This document shows positions 9,841 through 20,487 of a stretch of 45,261 nucleotides of DNA, piece after piece. Position numbers and translations under genes: made by a program. The DNA is taken from positions 1 to 45,261 of the forward strand of contig CADALZ010000021.1 in NCBI GenBank assembly GCA_902788865.1. Reading direction: 5' to 3'. Source of the DNA: an uncultured Bacteroidales bacterium. Lineage in GTDB: Bacteria; Bacteroidota; Bacteroidia; Bacteroidales; Bacteroidaceae. Each line of letters begins with the position of its first letter. Position 1 is the stretch's first letter. The notes under the pieces are model-generated. The model worked only from the letters and a program-made list of their open reading frames with translations, was not told the DNA's origin and made no database searches.

Positions 9841-11076
9841 ATGATGAAGAAAACACCTTATATAATAGTATGTCTGACAGCCCTCCTGCTGCTGTTTGGA
9901 GCCTGTGGTGAAGACCGCTGGGAGGCCTATTATGACTATACCGCAGACAATCTCTGGATAGACGGCCTGATGCGTGAACACTACCTCTGGGAAGAAGATA
10001 TGCCAGATGCCAAGGAACTCACGTCTGACTACTTTGGTACCAATAGTGCTTTTCTATCTGCCGTGATGCATGAAGAAGATGCCTTTACGAAAATCGACTC
10101 ACTGACCACCCTCAAGGCCGACTATGGCATGACATACAACATGCAGAAACTCTCTGACGAAGATGTCTATGCCGCTATGGTGACCTATGTGGAGCCTGGC
10201 TCTCCTGCTGGCATTGCAGGTATAGAGCGTGGCACTTGGATCATGGAGGTGGATGGTGTGGGTATCACGTCTGCTAATTCCTCGACAGTGCTCTCTGATG
10301 GAGCCGATCATCTGCTGACTATGGGACGCTATGTGGTGGTCACCGATGAAACGGGGGAGGAAACCTCCTATATCTCTGCATACGCCTACGCTCCATTGGG
10401 TGAAGCTGCTGTCTATGAGCGTAGTGATGTGCCTTATCATACTATTCTCACAGCCGACAGCCATACCGTGGGCTATCTGCTTTGCAACCGTTTTGCAGCA
10501 GAGAGCACAGCCCTTCTGGACATCAGCAACGAGTTTGCCAGTGCTGGCGTGACAGATGTGGTGCTCGACCTCCGCTATAATTCCAGCAGCACGTTGGAAG
10601 GCATGCAGCTCCTGGGTTCTATCTTAGCACCCGCAAGTGCCTTAGGACAGACCTTGGCTTCTGTGAAATACAACAGCAAGGCAAAGCCAGAGTGGCCAAG
10701 CACTTTGACGCTGAGCACCCCACAAGGCGGAGCCAATCTGAATCTCTCTACCCTCTATGTGCTCACCAGTTTCAGCACCAAAGGCCTCTCAGAGCATCTC
10801 ATCAATTGTCTGAAAGCCTATATGAATGTGGTAGTGGTGGGCAATACCACTTCTGGCGAGTACTATGCCACAAAGGTGTTCGATAATACGGACTTTGGCT
10901 TGCAACTGCGTCTGGTCACAGGGGTGATGTTTGATGCCACTGGTACAGAGGCCGACTTCTCTGGCTTCACCCCCGATGTAAGAGTATCAGACACCTCCAA
11001 TCCTACCACCGTGCTGCCTTTCGGCAATGCTGGAGAGACACTCCTTGCTGCTGCACTGCAACAAATGCAGAGTTAG
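9841..11076 (+). CDS. S41-family (C-terminal processing peptidase-like) lipoprotein, probably inactive
   Basis: This 411-residue protein begins with a hydrophobic signal ending in a lipobox-like FGAC (Cys22), so it is probably an outer-membrane or periplasmic lipoprotein. It has a PDZ-like section (about 105-170, [21 protein letters not shown]) and a C-terminal S41 fold with VVLDLRYN and [17 protein letters not shown]. The Ser of GLSE aligns with the catalytic Ser of the usual SASE motif. The Lys expected 23 residues later, in TYGK, is Glu here (TTSGEYY). Either the enzyme is dead and binds peptides, or another residue serves as base. Start is ATG 9841 or the adjacent ATG 9844. The S41 assignment is fairly firm; function is unknown. 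Confidence 0.75.
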   Translation: MMKKTPYIIVCLTALLLLFGACGEDRWEAYYDYTADNLWIDGLMREHYLWEEDMPDAKELTSDYFGTNSAFLSAVMHEEDAFTKIDSLTTLKADYGMTYNMQKLSDEDVYAAMVTYVEPGSPAGIAGIERGTWIMEVDGVGITSANSSTVLSDGADHLLTMGRYVVVTDETGEETSYISAYAYAPLGEAAVYERSDVPYHTILTADSHTVGYLLCNRFAAESTALLDISNEFASAGVTDVVLDLRYNSSSTLEGMQLLGSILAPASALGQTLASVKYNSKAKPEWPSTLTLSTPQGGANLNLSTLYVLTSFSTKGLSEHLINCLKAYMNVVVVGNTTSGEYYATKVFDNTDFGLQLRLVTGVMFDATGTEADFSGFTPDVRVSDTSNPTTVLPFGNAGETLLAAALQQMQS

Positions 11077-11141
11077 CTGTCATTTATACCTATTTTACCA
11101 ATTTTAGAATTATTTTTCAACTATCGTATGCAAGATTTTTA

Positions 11142-11149
11142 TAGTTTTG
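11142..11149 (+). promoter_or_regulatory. -7 promoter element before the DUF4375 gene
   Basis: TAGTTTTG fits TAnnTTTG and lies 24 nt before the chosen start codon at 11174. The upstream TTTG box is only approximate (TTTC near 11116). Confidence 0.5.
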
Positions 11150-11173
11150 CATTTACTAAGTAAAAACATAGAT

Positions 11174-11680
11174 ATGATAAAGATTTCAGACGCTACATTG
11201 AGAGACGCTGCCGCCAAAGGTATGGATGCCTTCATTGATGCATTCGCAGATGCTTACCTGAAGGAGACAGGCGGAGAGTGGACGGCAGAGAAGATGGCAC
11301 AGCTGAATGCCGACCAGCACACCCTGTTGGCTTATAAGATCTTCAAAGATGAAGTCACGGAGGGCGGTCTCTTGCAGCTTATTCAGAATGGTTATGGCAG
11401 CTACATCTTCCACAATCCCTTTGCTAAAGCCTTAAAAAGCTGGGGCATTGCCGATCTGGCGAAGATGCTCTATAGAGCCAGAGAACTCTATGATCTCTGT
11501 AAAGACGATCTGGAGCGTGAGCGTAGTGATGAAGAGTTTATGGCACTTTATGAGCAGTATGAAGAACTCAATGATCTGGATGATGCTTTCATAGAAAACG
11601 AAGAACTCTATACGGCTCAAGTGGCAGATTATATAGACAATCATATCGAAAATTTTGCTGAAATAGAAACTTTAGATTAA
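11174..11680 (+). CDS. DUF4375 (DMP19-like) domain protein
   Basis: The 168-residue cytosolic protein carries the pattern of the DUF4375 family: a helical start, then LLAYKIFKDEVTEGGLLQLIQNGYG followed by FHNPFAKALKSWG, and a strongly acidic helical C-terminus. The function of the family is not established; some members have been described as DNA-mimic-like acidic proteins. The start is ATG 11174 (MIKISDATL), since the longer frame from 11147 runs through the -7 promoter element. It is alone between two promoters. Confidence 0.65.
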   Translation: MIKISDATLRDAAAKGMDAFIDAFADAYLKETGGEWTAEKMAQLNADQHTLLAYKIFKDEVTEGGLLQLIQNGYGSYIFHNPFAKALKSWGIADLAKMLYRARELYDLCKDDLERERSDEEFMALYEQYEELNDLDDAFIENEELYTAQVADYIDNHIENFAEIETLD

Positions 11681-11685
11681 CTTTG
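11654..11685 (+). promoter_or_regulatory. Promoter of the NigD-like lipoprotein gene
   Basis: TTTG at 11654-11657 and TAACTTTG at 11678-11685, 20 nt apart, form a full Bacteroidota promoter. It is embedded in the 3' end of the upstream gene, and its -7 TAA is that gene's stop codon. Transcription would start near 11692, leaving a very short leader. Confidence 0.75.
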
Positions 11686-11696
11686 CACACTAATAA

Positions 11697-12461
11697 ATGA
11701 TGAATATGAAAAAGATTAAGTTATTTTCATGGGCAATGATGGCACTTATGTGCTTGAGTTTCAGTGGTTGCGGTGCTACCAGTGGTAGTGAAGGCGACAC
11801 CATTACACAGCTGATGCTGGCTAAATTTGATAGTCATTCTACAAGTCTTACCGATATCAATGGTACCAAATTGATACCCAGCGACCCTTCAGTGCTTTAT
11901 ACTCTGACAGAGCCAGGTATCTATCAGTTCACGGTGGCTTATGATCCTAATACCGTCAGTGACGGACAGGTGAAGGTGACGTTTAACTCAGATCCTACAA
12001 GCATCATGAATCCTTTTGGCGTGATTCCTGAAGAAGATTTCATCAAAGACTACAACATTCCTTTGTATGCTATCGATTATCAGCCTCGCCAGTTGGCTCC
12101 ATTCATGTTTGATGCCAACTATATGATTATTCCAGTAGTCTATCAATGTCCAAGCATCGTAAACGACTCTGAGATTAACACCGAACTGGGAAAGCATAGA
12201 TTCGTGCTCTCTTATGATACGCCTCAGACAGGTGATGATACACTGGTGCTGCACTTATCAGATAAAGTAACAGATGTAGAAAAAGAGCGCAGTCTGGCAA
12301 GATTTACTTTCCAGGCATTCGACTTGAGCAGTCTCATCAGCTACTTTAAGGCACAGGGCAACACGCTGAAGAAGATTACCGTGAAGGGTCTGACCTCTGA
12401 TGCGAGCAGCGATTTGGCTGATGCTAAGGAGGAAACTTATACATTTGATTATAATTTCTGA
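11697..12461 (+). CDS. NigD-like lipoprotein
   Basis: The 254-residue product has a lipoprotein signal with lipobox FSGC around residue 25. The mature part is beta-rich, with an N-terminal segment (TDINGTKLIPSDPSVLYTLTEPGIYQFTVAYD) and a C-terminal segment (HRFVLSYDTPQTGDDTLVLHLSDK) reminiscent of the NigD N- and C-domains common in Bacteroidales lipoproteins. No enzymatic motif is visible. The ATG at 11706 (MKKIKLF) is an equally good start: with the promoter immediately upstream it would have a leader of about 14 nt instead of 5. Family assignment is tentative. The Yip1-like gene begins right after its stop codon. Confidence 0.6.
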   Translation: MMNMKKIKLFSWAMMALMCLSFSGCGATSGSEGDTITQLMLAKFDSHSTSLTDINGTKLIPSDPSVLYTLTEPGIYQFTVAYDPNTVSDGQVKVTFNSDPTSIMNPFGVIPEEDFIKDYNIPLYAIDYQPRQLAPFMFDANYMIIPVVYQCPSIVNDSEINTELGKHRFVLSYDTPQTGDDTLVLHLSDKVTDVEKERSLARFTFQAFDLSSLISYFKAQGNTLKKITVKGLTSDASSDLADAKEETYTFDYNF

Positions 12462-12463
12462 CA

Positions 12464-13036
12464 TTGAATTACAATAGTTTATTTAAACGCATAATGCTCC
12501 TGATTTCCTCTCCAGCTAAGGCTTGGGAGGAAATCAGTCTTGAAAGCCGCCAGTTGGTGATGATAGAGTTCGTCTATCCGCTCATCGCACTGGCAGGTCT
12601 TTCTGTATTTATCGGGGTGCTGTTTGATGTGGGATGGAGCAGCCCTGAGAATTACCAAGAAGCCATGACGCAGTGCTGTGCAGTGGCTGTGTCACTCTTT
12701 GGCGGTTTCTACCTCTCGGCATACCTTGTCAATCAGATTGGGGTGAAGTTGGTAGGTCTGGCAGATAATCTGCCTTTGGCGCAGCAGTTCACGGGCTATT
12801 CGCTTGTCGTGATTCTCTTGCTGCAGATTATCTATGGCATTCTGCCCGACTTCCTTATCGTGCTGGTATTGCTTAGTTTCTACACCATCTACATCGTGTG
12901 GGAAGGTGCTGAGGTTTTACTGCATGTAGAAGAGAACAACCGCATGAGGTTCACTATCTTGGCCTCATTGGTTCTGTTGGCCTGTCCTTGGTTGATACAG
13001 GTCATTTTTAATAAACTAACCGTGCTTTTGAACTGA
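12464..13036 (+). CDS. Yip1-like integral membrane protein
   Basis: This 190-residue protein has about five hydrophobic segments (near 30-55, 68-90, 105-125, 127-145 and 165-185) and the N-terminal [13 protein letters not shown] element typical of bacterial Yip1-domain proteins. The function of these is unknown. No ATG lies at the expected N-terminus; TTG at 12464 gives [14 protein letters not shown] and matches family length, while the first ATG (12494) would trim ten residues. Its stop overlaps the smpB start by one base, so the two are translationally coupled. Confidence 0.7.
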   Translation: MNYNSLFKRIMLLISSPAKAWEEISLESRQLVMIEFVYPLIALAGLSVFIGVLFDVGWSSPENYQEAMTQCCAVAVSLFGGFYLSAYLVNQIGVKLVGLADNLPLAQQFTGYSLVVILLLQIIYGILPDFLIVLVLLSFYTIYIVWEGAEVLLHVEENNRMRFTILASLVLLACPWLIQVIFNKLTVLLN

Positions 13037-13491
13037 TGCATAAACAGACAGATATAAACATCAAGAACAAGAAAGCATCTTTTGATTACGCTTTCATCGA
13101 GACCTATACGGCAGGCTTGGTGCTCACAGGTACGGAGATTAAATCCATACGTGAGGGTAAGGCCAGCCTGGTAGATACGTATTGCTTCTTTGAACTTGAT
13201 GAACTCTGGGTGAAAAACATGCATATAGCCCATTATCTCTTTGGAACATTCAACAATCATGATACGAAGCGCGACCGCAAGTTGCTGCTTACCAGAAAGG
13301 AGCTTGTCAAGCTGAAACGTGCATCCATGTGTCCAGGCTATACCATTGTGCCTGTTCGCCTTTTCATCAATGAGAAAGGGCTGGCAAAGTTGGTCATCGC
13401 CTTGGCAAAGGGTAAGAAGGAGTACGACAAGCGCGAATCTCTCAAGGAGAAAGACGACAAGCGGCAAATGGCACGCATGTTCATGAAATAA
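13036..13491 (+). CDS. smpB: SsrA-binding protein SmpB
   Basis: SmpB binds tmRNA and delivers it to stalled ribosomes for trans-translation. The 151-residue protein shows [36 protein letters not shown], and the basic C-terminal tail [19 protein letters not shown] that enters the mRNA channel. Length is normal. It starts within the stop codon of the upstream membrane gene and ends 11 nt before metH. Confidence 0.96.
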   Translation: MHKQTDINIKNKKASFDYAFIETYTAGLVLTGTEIKSIREGKASLVDTYCFFELDELWVKNMHIAHYLFGTFNNHDTKRDRKLLLTRKELVKLKRASMCPGYTIVPVRLFINEKGLAKLVIALAKGKKEYDKRESLKEKDDKRQMARMFMK

Positions 13492-13502
13492 ACCAAATAC
13501 CG

Positions 13503-16235
13503 ATGAATACGTTAGCACAGCTGGTGCGTGAGCGCGTCTTAGTTTTAGACGGAGCCATGGGCACCATGATACAGCAATACAACTTGACAGAAGAAGATTT
13601 CCGAGGAAACCTTCTGAAAGACATACCAGGTCAGCTGAAAGGCAATAATGACCTGCTATGCCTGACGCGTCCAGATGTAGTGACGGATATTCATCGAAAA
13701 TACCTTGAAGCTGGAGCAGACATCATAGAGACCAATACTTTCAATGCCACCTCTATCAGCCAGCAGGATTATCAAACGGCTTTCTTAGTACGAGGCATCA
13801 ATGTGGCTGCCGCAAGGTTAGCACGTGCCTTGGCCGATGAATATACGGCAAAGACTCCCGAGAAACCTCGTTTTGTGGCAGGCTCTGTAGGCCCTACCAA
13901 CAAGACCTGCTCCATGAGTCCAGACATCAATAATCCTGCCTATCGCTCGCTGACTTTTCAGGAACTTTCACAGGCTTATGTCGTGCAGATGACAGCCTTG
14001 CTCGAGGGTGGGGTAGATGCCCTACTTATAGAGACCATTTTCGATACACTGAATGCCAAAGCTGCGGTCTATGCTGCTGAAGAAGCCATGAAAATGGTTG
14101 GAAGGGAAGTGCCGCTGATGCTTTCTGTCACAGTGTCTGATGGAGGCAGAACCCTGTCTGGTCAGACTTTGGAGGCTTTCCTTGCCTCATTGGAGCATGC
14201 TCATCCGTTTTCTGTGGGGCTAAATTGCTCTTTTGGCGCTCATGATATGAAACCCTATCTGGAACAGTTGGCTCGGCGTGCACCTTATTATATTACTGCC
14301 TATCCCAATGCCGGACTTCCCAATAGTTTGGGGCAATATGATGAAACGCCTGCACACATGGCTTCGGAAATCAAGAATTTTCTGGATGAAGGGTTAGTAA
14401 ATATCGTGGGTGGCTGTTGTGGTACCACCGATGCTTTTATTGCTGCCTATCAGCCTTTAGTAGCCCATGCCGTGCCCCACCAACCAGTAGAGCCCTCTGG
14501 CAATCTGTGGCTGTCGGGTTTGGAGCTGCTGGAAGTAAAGCCTGAAAATCACTTTGTAAATGTGGGTGAACGATGCAATGTGGCAGGCTCGCGTAAGTTT
14601 CTTAGATTGATCAATGAGAAGAAATATGATGAGGCGCTTTCCATCGCACGCAAGCAAGTGGAAGATGGGGCTCAGGTCATCGACATCAATATGGACGATG
14701 GCTTGCTGGACGCCAAGAAAGAGATGGTGAATTTCTTGAACCTCATCATGTCTGAACCAGAGATAGCCCGTGTCCCCATCATGATAGATTCTTCTAAGTG
14801 GGAGGTCATTGTGGCTGGATTAGAATGCTTGCAAGGAAAGTCTATCGTGAATTCTATTTCCCTGAAAGAGGGTGAGGAAGTGTTCCTGGAACATGCCCGT
14901 ACTATTCGTCGCTATGGTGCTGCAGTGGTAGTGATGGCTTTCGATGAGCAGGGGCAGGCTGATACTTTCCAGCGCAAGGTGGAGGTCTGTGAGCGTGCCT
15001 ATCGACTCTTGGTGGATGAGGTGCACTTTGCCCCCCAAGATATTATATTTGATCCTAATATACTGGCTGTGGCTACGGGTATGGAGGAGCATGCCAACTA
15101 TGCCGTTGACTTTATTCGTGCTGCAGGTTGGATTCGTCAGCATCTGCCAGGAGCGCATGTCAGTGGAGGTGTGAGTAACCTTTCGTTTTCTTTTAGAGGC
15201 AACAACTATATCCGTGAGGCCATGCATGCTGTGTTCCTTTATCATGCCATTCAGCAAGGTATGGACATGGGCATCGTGAATCCTTCGACCTCAGTGCTCT
15301 ATTCGGACATCCCAGCCGATGTGTTGGAATGCATCGAGGATGTGGTGCTGAATCGTAGACCTGATGCGGCAGAACGGCTGATAGAGAAAGCGAATACTCT
15401 GCAGCAACAGCAGGAGAAATCGGCTACCATTACTGTCAATGACAGAGTGACAATGTCGGTAGAGGAGCGTTTGCAGCAAGCCCTTGTCAAAGGCGTAGGC
15501 GATCATTTGGAAGAAGACCTACACGAGGCGTTGCAGAAATATCCACATGCTGTGGATATCATAGAAGGGCCATTGATGGCGGGTATGAACCAGGTGGGCG
15601 ATCTTTTTGGTGCAGGAAAGATGTTTCTCCCGCAAGTGGTAAAGACGGCTCGTACCATGAAGCAGGCTGTTGCCATCCTGCAACCAGCCATAGAACGTGA
15701 TAAGCAACAAGGCACTGTTCCCGTAGGGAAGGTGCTGATGGCAACGGTGAAGGGCGATGTTCACGATATCGGTAAGAATATCGTTTCTGTAGTCATGGCA
15801 TGCAATGGCTACGAGATCATTGACCTTGGTGTGATGGTGCCTGCAGAGACCATTGTTCAGCGTGCCAAGGCGGAGAATGTGGATGTGATAGGACTCAGTG
15901 GACTCATCACTCCCTCACTTGACGAAATGGTTCATGTGGCCGTAGAGTTGGAAAAAGCTGGGCTTCATATCCCTCTGCTGATAGGAGGTGCAACAACCTC
16001 TTTGATGCACACAGCCCTGAAGATAGCACCTGTCTATCATGCTCCGGTGCTTCATATGAAGGATGCTTCGCAAAACGCACGCGTGGCAGCCCGACTGATG
16101 AATCCTGCACAACGCCTGAAACTTTCGGAAGAGCTTGATGCACAGTACCGACAACTACGTAAAGAGCATGAGGTGAGCAATGCTAAGTCTGTGAGCATAG
16201 AAGAAGCCAGAGCCAACAAGCTGAAGCTATTTTAA
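13503..16235 (+). CDS. metH: Cobalamin-dependent methionine synthase MetH, lacking the reactivation domain
   Basis: MetH transfers a methyl group from methyltetrahydrofolate to homocysteine through cobalamin. Domains in order: homocysteine-binding barrel (about 1-325) with zinc ligands C242, C305 and C306; pterin-binding barrel (about 350-610, [17 protein letters not shown]); helical cap and cobalamin domain with the B12-ligand motif GDVHDIG (H754). The protein ends at residue 910, close to the end of the B12 domain. E. coli MetH is about 1,227 residues and has a C-terminal AdoMet-binding reactivation domain that is absent here. Reactivation would need a separate protein encoded elsewhere. 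Its stop overlaps the convergent mltF stop by 4 nt. Confidence 0.95.
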   Translation: MNTLAQLVRERVLVLDGAMGTMIQQYNLTEEDFRGNLLKDIPGQLKGNNDLLCLTRPDVVTDIHRKYLEAGADIIETNTFNATSISQQDYQTAFLVRGINVAAARLARALADEYTAKTPEKPRFVAGSVGPTNKTCSMSPDINNPAYRSLTFQELSQAYVVQMTALLEGGVDALLIETIFDTLNAKAAVYAAEEAMKMVGREVPLMLSVTVSDGGRTLSGQTLEAFLASLEHAHPFSVGLNCSFGAHDMKPYLEQLARRAPYYITAYPNAGLPNSLGQYDETPAHMASEIKNFLDEGLVNIVGGCCGTTDAFIAAYQPLVAHAVPHQPVEPSGNLWLSGLELLEVKPENHFVNVGERCNVAGSRKFLRLINEKKYDEALSIARKQVEDGAQVIDINMDDGLLDAKKEMVNFLNLIMSEPEIARVPIMIDSSKWEVIVAGLECLQGKSIVNSISLKEGEEVFLEHARTIRRYGAAVVVMAFDEQGQADTFQRKVEVCERAYRLLVDEVHFAPQDIIFDPNILAVATGMEEHANYAVDFIRAAGWIRQHLPGAHVSGGVSNLSFSFRGNNYIREAMHAVFLYHAIQQGMDMGIVNPSTSVLYSDIPADVLECIEDVVLNRRPDAAERLIEKANTLQQQQEKSATITVNDRVTMSVEERLQQALVKGVGDHLEEDLHEALQKYPHAVDIIEGPLMAGMNQVGDLFGAGKMFLPQVVKTARTMKQAVAILQPAIERDKQQGTVPVGKVLMATVKGDVHDIGKNIVSVVMACNGYEIIDLGVMVPAETIVQRAKAENVDVIGLSGLITPSLDEMVHVAVELEKAGLHIPLLIGGATTSLMHTALKIAPVYHAPVLHMKDASQNARVAARLMNPAQRLKLSEELDAQYRQLRKEHEVSNAKSVSIEEARANKLKLF

Positions 16236-17614
16236 TTCTTAATCCCCAACTCTTCATACCTTTCCACGCGTTCCAAGATCTCACGGACGAAGGCATAGGT
16301 AGTACTTCCGCGGAAATAGCCGAATTTTACCACAGGGTCTTTGAAATACTGCTCGTTGCTCTTCAGCAGCAGGTATTTCTCCACATTGTCTGTCCACAGG
16401 TTTTTGTCCGCTCCATATTTCTCGGCCAAGGCACGAGCATCATTCACATGCCCCTCACCAGAGTTATAAGCTGCCAGCACAAACTTGATGCGCTCTTCTT
16501 TCGGAATCTCTGCATAGTCATCGCACATCACACCTATGTATTTCACAGCCGCCTTAATGCTCTCCTCAGCATTTTGCTCCATCCCCTCTGGCATACCCAT
16601 GATGCGGGCAGTGCGTGGCATCAGCTGCATCAGTCCCAGTGCTCCCGCCCATGACACAGCAGTGGTGTCGAAGTTGCTCTCCGTGTAGGCCAGTGACGCT
16701 ATGATGCGCCAGTCCCAGTCTATCTCTTTAGCATATTTCTTGAACAGATCATCATAAATGGATATTTTTCCGTCTTCTAATGAGAGGATAGGGGAGTGGG
16801 TGATTTCCTTACCTTGTTCGAAGTAGCGTTTCATGCTGGCACTGTGAGCCTGTGAGGTGACATTCTCTTCATGCCATTGGTCGGCCAGCATGGCCAGTGT
16901 CTTGCTGTCCTTGCGCACCGCCCATGCAGCCCGCTGATCGTAGCTGATGGCGAGTCCTACGTTCAGACGTGGGTAGTAGGTCTGGTTCAGTCGGGCAATA
17001 TCGTCATCGCTCACAGTATAAGCGATTTTTCCCTCATGTACCTGCCTGATGAGGTCTTCTTCAGAGATGCTGTCTTCACTTACCACATGGATGTTGATGC
17101 CTCCACCTAGTTCATGGCTTAGATTTTCCAGTCGTTCCTGATGCTTGCCGGGTCTCACATAGACATCCTTTCCCACTAGTTGGGTCACATCTGTAAGTGC
17201 CGGATTCCGTCTGGAGCCAGCCCGTTGAACGATGACTTGATGCGACACATTCTCTTCACCGCAGTAGATGAGGCTGTCTTTCATCTCATTGCTGATGGGC
17301 AGATTGTAGGCAATGAGGTCGGCTTCCCCTGCATTGAGCCGCTGCACCAGTTCTTCTATGCTCTGTGCCACTTTCACCTTTAGGCTCACGCCTAAGCTAC
17401 GAGCAAACTGATGGCTCAGTTCATACTGATAGCCCATCTCCTGCCCACGATATAAGAAATAGGAGGTAGAACTGTAAAGCATAAGAACGGTCAGCGTGTC
17501 ACGTTCCTTGATTTGCTCCAGAATGTCGGGACGGGGCGCTTCCTGCTGCTTGCAGCCCACATAGCAACAGAGACTGACCATGAGCCAGAGGCCGATGAAC
17601 AGATGGCGACGCAT
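16232..17614 (-). CDS. mltF: Membrane-bound lytic murein transglycosylase F-like lipoprotein
   Basis: The 460-residue product has an N-terminal signal with Cys21 as likely lipidation site. A periplasmic solute-binding fold of the bacterial type 3 family covers about 35-265. A lytic transglycosylase domain (about 290-430) holds the catalytic Glu312 in AYTESNF and the [13 protein letters not shown] motif. This order is that of MltF, which cleaves peptidoglycan glycan strands. It starts 3 nt after the udk stop, so the two are co-transcribed. The gene converges with metH. Confidence 0.9.
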   Translation of the reverse strand: MRRHLFIGLWLMVSLCCYVGCKQQEAPRPDILEQIKERDTLTVLMLYSSTSYFLYRGQEMGYQYELSHQFARSLGVSLKVKVAQSIEELVQRLNAGEADLIAYNLPISNEMKDSLIYCGEENVSHQVIVQRAGSRRNPALTDVTQLVGKDVYVRPGKHQERLENLSHELGGGINIHVVSEDSISEEDLIRQVHEGKIAYTVSDDDIARLNQTYYPRLNVGLAISYDQRAAWAVRKDSKTLAMLADQWHEENVTSQAHSASMKRYFEQGKEITHSPILSLEDGKISIYDDLFKKYAKEIDWDWRIIASLAYTESNFDTTAVSWAGALGLMQLMPRTARIMGMPEGMEQNAEESIKAAVKYIGVMCDDYAEIPKEERIKFVLAAYNSGEGHVNDARALAEKYGADKNLWTDNVEKYLLLKSNEQYFKDPVVKFGYFRGSTTYAFVREILERVERYEELGIKN

Positions 17615-17617
17615 GCT

Positions 17618-18229
17618 TTACTGATGGATATGACGGTGAATAAACATGGTCAGGATGTCAATAGCCACCAAATTGCTTCCACCCTGAGGCACTATGAGGT
17701 CGGCATAGCTCTTGCAAGGCTCAATAAACTGCTCATGCATAGGCTTTAGCACACGCATATAACGCTCCATGACAGCCTCGAAGGTGCGTCCGCGTTCCAT
17801 CACATCGCGTTGCATCACACGGATAAGACGTTCGTCAGGGTCGGTGTCTACAAAGATTTTCAGATCCATCATGTCACGCAATTTGGTGTCATAGAGTGAG
17901 AGAATACCCTCAATAATGACAACCTCACGTGGCTCTATATGGATGGTCTCAGGCTGGCGAGAACACGTGATGTAGTCGTAGATAGGCTCCTCGATGCTCT
18001 TTCCTGCACGTATGCGCAAGATGTGTTCATGCAGCAGATCCCAATCGAAGGCATTGGGATGATCGAAGTTGATGAGCTGCCTGCGATCTTCTGGCACATT
18101 GCTACTATCCTTATAGTAGGAGTCGAGTGGCAGCAGCACCACCTCACCTTGTGGCAGACTCTCCATGATTTTTCTTACGACGGTGGTCTTCCCTGAGCCT
18201 GTTCCGCCTGCAATTCCGATTATCAGCAT
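17618..18229 (-). CDS. udk: Uridine kinase
   Basis: Uridine kinase phosphorylates uridine and cytidine in pyrimidine salvage. The 203-residue P-loop protein begins with Walker A GGTGSGKTT. It continues with the substrate-binding LDSYYKD, the NFDHPNAFDWDLL segment and EPIYDYITCSR, followed by EVVIIEGILSLYD and the lid-region RLIRVMQRDVMERGR. Length matches the family. It has its own promoter and is followed by mltF. Confidence 0.92.
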   Translation of the reverse strand: MLIIGIAGGTGSGKTTVVRKIMESLPQGEVVLLPLDSYYKDSSNVPEDRRQLINFDHPNAFDWDLLHEHILRIRAGKSIEEPIYDYITCSRQPETIHIEPREVVIIEGILSLYDTKLRDMMDLKIFVDTDPDERLIRVMQRDVMERGRTFEAVMERYMRVLKPMHEQFIEPCKSYADLIVPQGGSNLVAIDILTMFIHRHIHQ

Positions 18230-18268
18230 ACTTCAATGGTTTTTCAGCATTGTTTTGGTTATATGATA

Positions 18269-18300
18269 CAAAAGTAATGATTTGCTGGCATACTGCCAAA
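18269..18300 (-). promoter_or_regulatory. Promoter of udk-mltF
   Basis: On the minus strand TTTG (18300-18297) and TACTTTTG (18276-18269) lie 20 nt apart, a full consensus match. The leader to the udk ATG is about 30 nt. Confidence 0.75.
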
Positions 18301-18352
18301 TTTGAGCCACCTTAATCTGTGAAAATCTGTTTGCAGAAACCATTCCCGCTCT

Positions 18353-18384
18353 ATTGCAGATATCAGAAATAATAATTAACTTTG
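18353..18384 (+). promoter_or_regulatory. Promoter of the dsbD-like gene
   Basis: TAACTTTG at 18377-18384 is a perfect -7 element. The -33 position holds ATTG at 18353-18356, 20 nt upstream, a near match. The leader to ATG 18451 is about 60 nt. This promoter is divergent from the udk promoter. Confidence 0.65.
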
Positions 18385-18450
18385 CATGCAAATCAAAAAA
18401 ACAGATAGAGGCACGCTCGCGTGTGGACTACGAATTTTAATGCACACTAT

Positions 18451-20475
18451 ATGAAAAGGTTTATTCTTGCAGTTGTCGGGTTGCTCTTAGCGATAACTGC
18501 GCTTCCACAAATTCAAGAACCTGTGACCTTTACGCAGGAACTACGCAAAGTGTCTGCATCCGAAGCCGAAATCATCTTCACGGGAAAAATAGACAAAGGT
18601 TGGCACGTATATTCTACCGACTTAGGTGATGGAGGGCCTATTGCAGCTACGCTGGAGGTGGAGCAACTCAGCGGAGCCACATTGGATGGCAAACTCACCC
18701 CGATGGGAAATGAAATTTCTGATTATGACAAGCTCTTCGAAATGCAGGTGCGCTGGTTTGAGAACGAGGCGCAGTTTGTGCAGCGTCTCAAACTTACGGG
18801 TGGTCCGTGGCGCATAGAAGGCTATTTGGAATATGGTGCTTGTAATGATCAGAACTGTCTGCCTCCTACCGATATAGACTTTAGTTTCAGTGGTACGGCA
18901 GAGATGCCTACGGCAGCGTCTACTACACCTGTAGCTACTTCAGTAGCAGTCACTGAACCATTGCCGATAGAAGAAACTCCTACAGCGGTTGTCGCTTCGA
19001 CTGATACCCCTACAGTTGATGCATCCGATGGGGCAGGAGGGATTGGATCAGCACTCTGGGCTCCTGTGGTAGATCAGTTGCAGGCGTTGGGAGAAACGTC
19101 TGGCACCACAGACCGCTCATGGCTCTACATTTTCTTTGCAGGTTTTCTTGGTGGCCTACTGGCTCTTTTTACCCCATGTGTCTGGCCTATCATCCCTATG
19201 ACTGTGAGCTTCTTCCTGAAACGAAGCAAAGATAAGAAAAAAGGTATCCGAGATGCCATTACCTATGGTTTGGCTATCATCGTGATCTATGTGACGTTGG
19301 GGCTTGCTGTGACACTCATCTTCGGTGCCAGTGCGCTCAATGCACTCTCTACCAATGCCATCTTCAACATCTTCTTCTTCCTGATGCTGGTGGTATTTGC
19401 AGCTTCGTTCTTCGGAGCCTTTGAGATCACGCTGCCTTCTAAATGGACCACGGCTGTGGATAATAAGGCCGAGGAAACTACCGGACTTATCAGTATCTTC
19501 CTTATGGCTTTCACACTCTCACTGGTAAGTTTCTCCTGCACAGGTCCTATCATAGGTTTCCTGCTGGTAGAGGTTTCTACCACGGGCAGCATCTTGGCAC
19601 CCACTATCGGTATGCTGGGCTTTGCTATAGCCTTGGCGCTGCCATTTACCCTCTTTGCACTATTCCCTACTTGGCTGAAGCAGATGCCTAAGAGCGGTGG
19701 CTGGATGAATGTGATAAAAGTGACACTTGGATTTATAGAGTTGGCTTTTGCCTTGAAGTTCTTGTCTGTAGCCGATTTGGCTTATGGCTGGCATTTGCTC
19801 GACCGCGAGACATTCCTGGCACTCTGGATTGTAATCTTCGCTTTGCTGGGCGTTTATCTGCTGGGCAAGATCAAGTTCCCACACGACGATGATGATACCC
19901 GTGTGAGTGTGCCTCGTTTCTTTATGGCACTCATCTCTCTGGCATTTGCAGTCTATATGGTACCGGGCCTATGGGGCGCTCCGCTGAAGGCAGTCAGTGC
20001 CTTCGCACCACCAATGTACACACAAGATCTGAATCTTTATAAGAATGAGGTGCATGCCCAGTTCGACGACTACGACCTTGGTATGGAGTATGCGCGCAGG
20101 GTGGGTAAACCTGTGATGTTGGACTTCACTGGCTATGGCTGTGTGAACTGCCGAAAGATGGAGTTGGCCGTATGGACAGACAATACTGTGTCCGACTTAA
20201 TGAACAATGAGTATGTACTTATTACACTCTACGTTGACAATAAGACGAAGTTGCCAGAACCTATCACGGTACAGGAGAACGGGAAGGAGCGCAAGCTCCG
20301 TACGCTGGGCGATAAGTGGAGCTACTTGCAGCGTGTGAAGTTTGGAGCCAACGCTCAGCCATTCTATGTGCTGATAGACAACGATGGCAACCCGCTGAAT
20401 AAGTCGTATGCCTACGATGAGGATGTGGATAAGTATGTGGAATTTCTGCAAACGGGACTTAATAACTATAAATAA
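18451..20475 (+). CDS. dsbD: DsbD-like thiol:disulfide interchange protein
   Basis: DsbD moves electrons from cytoplasmic thioredoxin through the inner membrane to periplasmic partners. The 674-residue protein has all three parts: an N-terminal signal and periplasmic immunoglobulin-like domain with C131 and C136 (GACNDQNC); a membrane domain of about eight helices with FTPCVWPIIPM and SFSCTGPIIG; and a C-terminal thioredoxin-like domain with C564-x-x-C567 (GYGCVNCRKME). ATG 18451 (MKRFILAVVG) gives a clean signal peptide; the frame is open upstream to a GTG at 18421, which I reject. A linker rich in Thr, Ala and Pro (about 150-200) joins the first two domains. Confidence 0.9.
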   Translation: MKRFILAVVGLLLAITALPQIQEPVTFTQELRKVSASEAEIIFTGKIDKGWHVYSTDLGDGGPIAATLEVEQLSGATLDGKLTPMGNEISDYDKLFEMQVRWFENEAQFVQRLKLTGGPWRIEGYLEYGACNDQNCLPPTDIDFSFSGTAEMPTAASTTPVATSVAVTEPLPIEETPTAVVASTDTPTVDASDGAGGIGSALWAPVVDQLQALGETSGTTDRSWLYIFFAGFLGGLLALFTPCVWPIIPMTVSFFLKRSKDKKKGIRDAITYGLAIIVIYVTLGLAVTLIFGASALNALSTNAIFNIFFFLMLVVFAASFFGAFEITLPSKWTTAVDNKAEETTGLISIFLMAFTLSLVSFSCTGPIIGFLLVEVSTTGSILAPTIGMLGFAIALALPFTLFALFPTWLKQMPKSGGWMNVIKVTLGFIELAFALKFLSVADLAYGWHLLDRETFLALWIVIFALLGVYLLGKIKFPHDDDDTRVSVPRFFMALISLAFAVYMVPGLWGAPLKAVSAFAPPMYTQDLNLYKNEVHAQFDDYDLGMEYARRVGKPVMLDFTGYGCVNCRKMELAVWTDNTVSDLMNNEYVLITLYVDNKTKLPEPITVQENGKERKLRTLGDKWSYLQRVKFGANAQPFYVLIDNDGNPLNKSYAYDEDVDKYVEFLQTGLNNYK

Positions 20476-20487
20476 AACTTGTAGCTA

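Noticed and set aside
16232-16235. Convergent stop-codon overlap of metH and mltF as a regulatory device
   Set aside because: A 4-nt overlap of convergent stops is common in compact genomes and gives no further signal.
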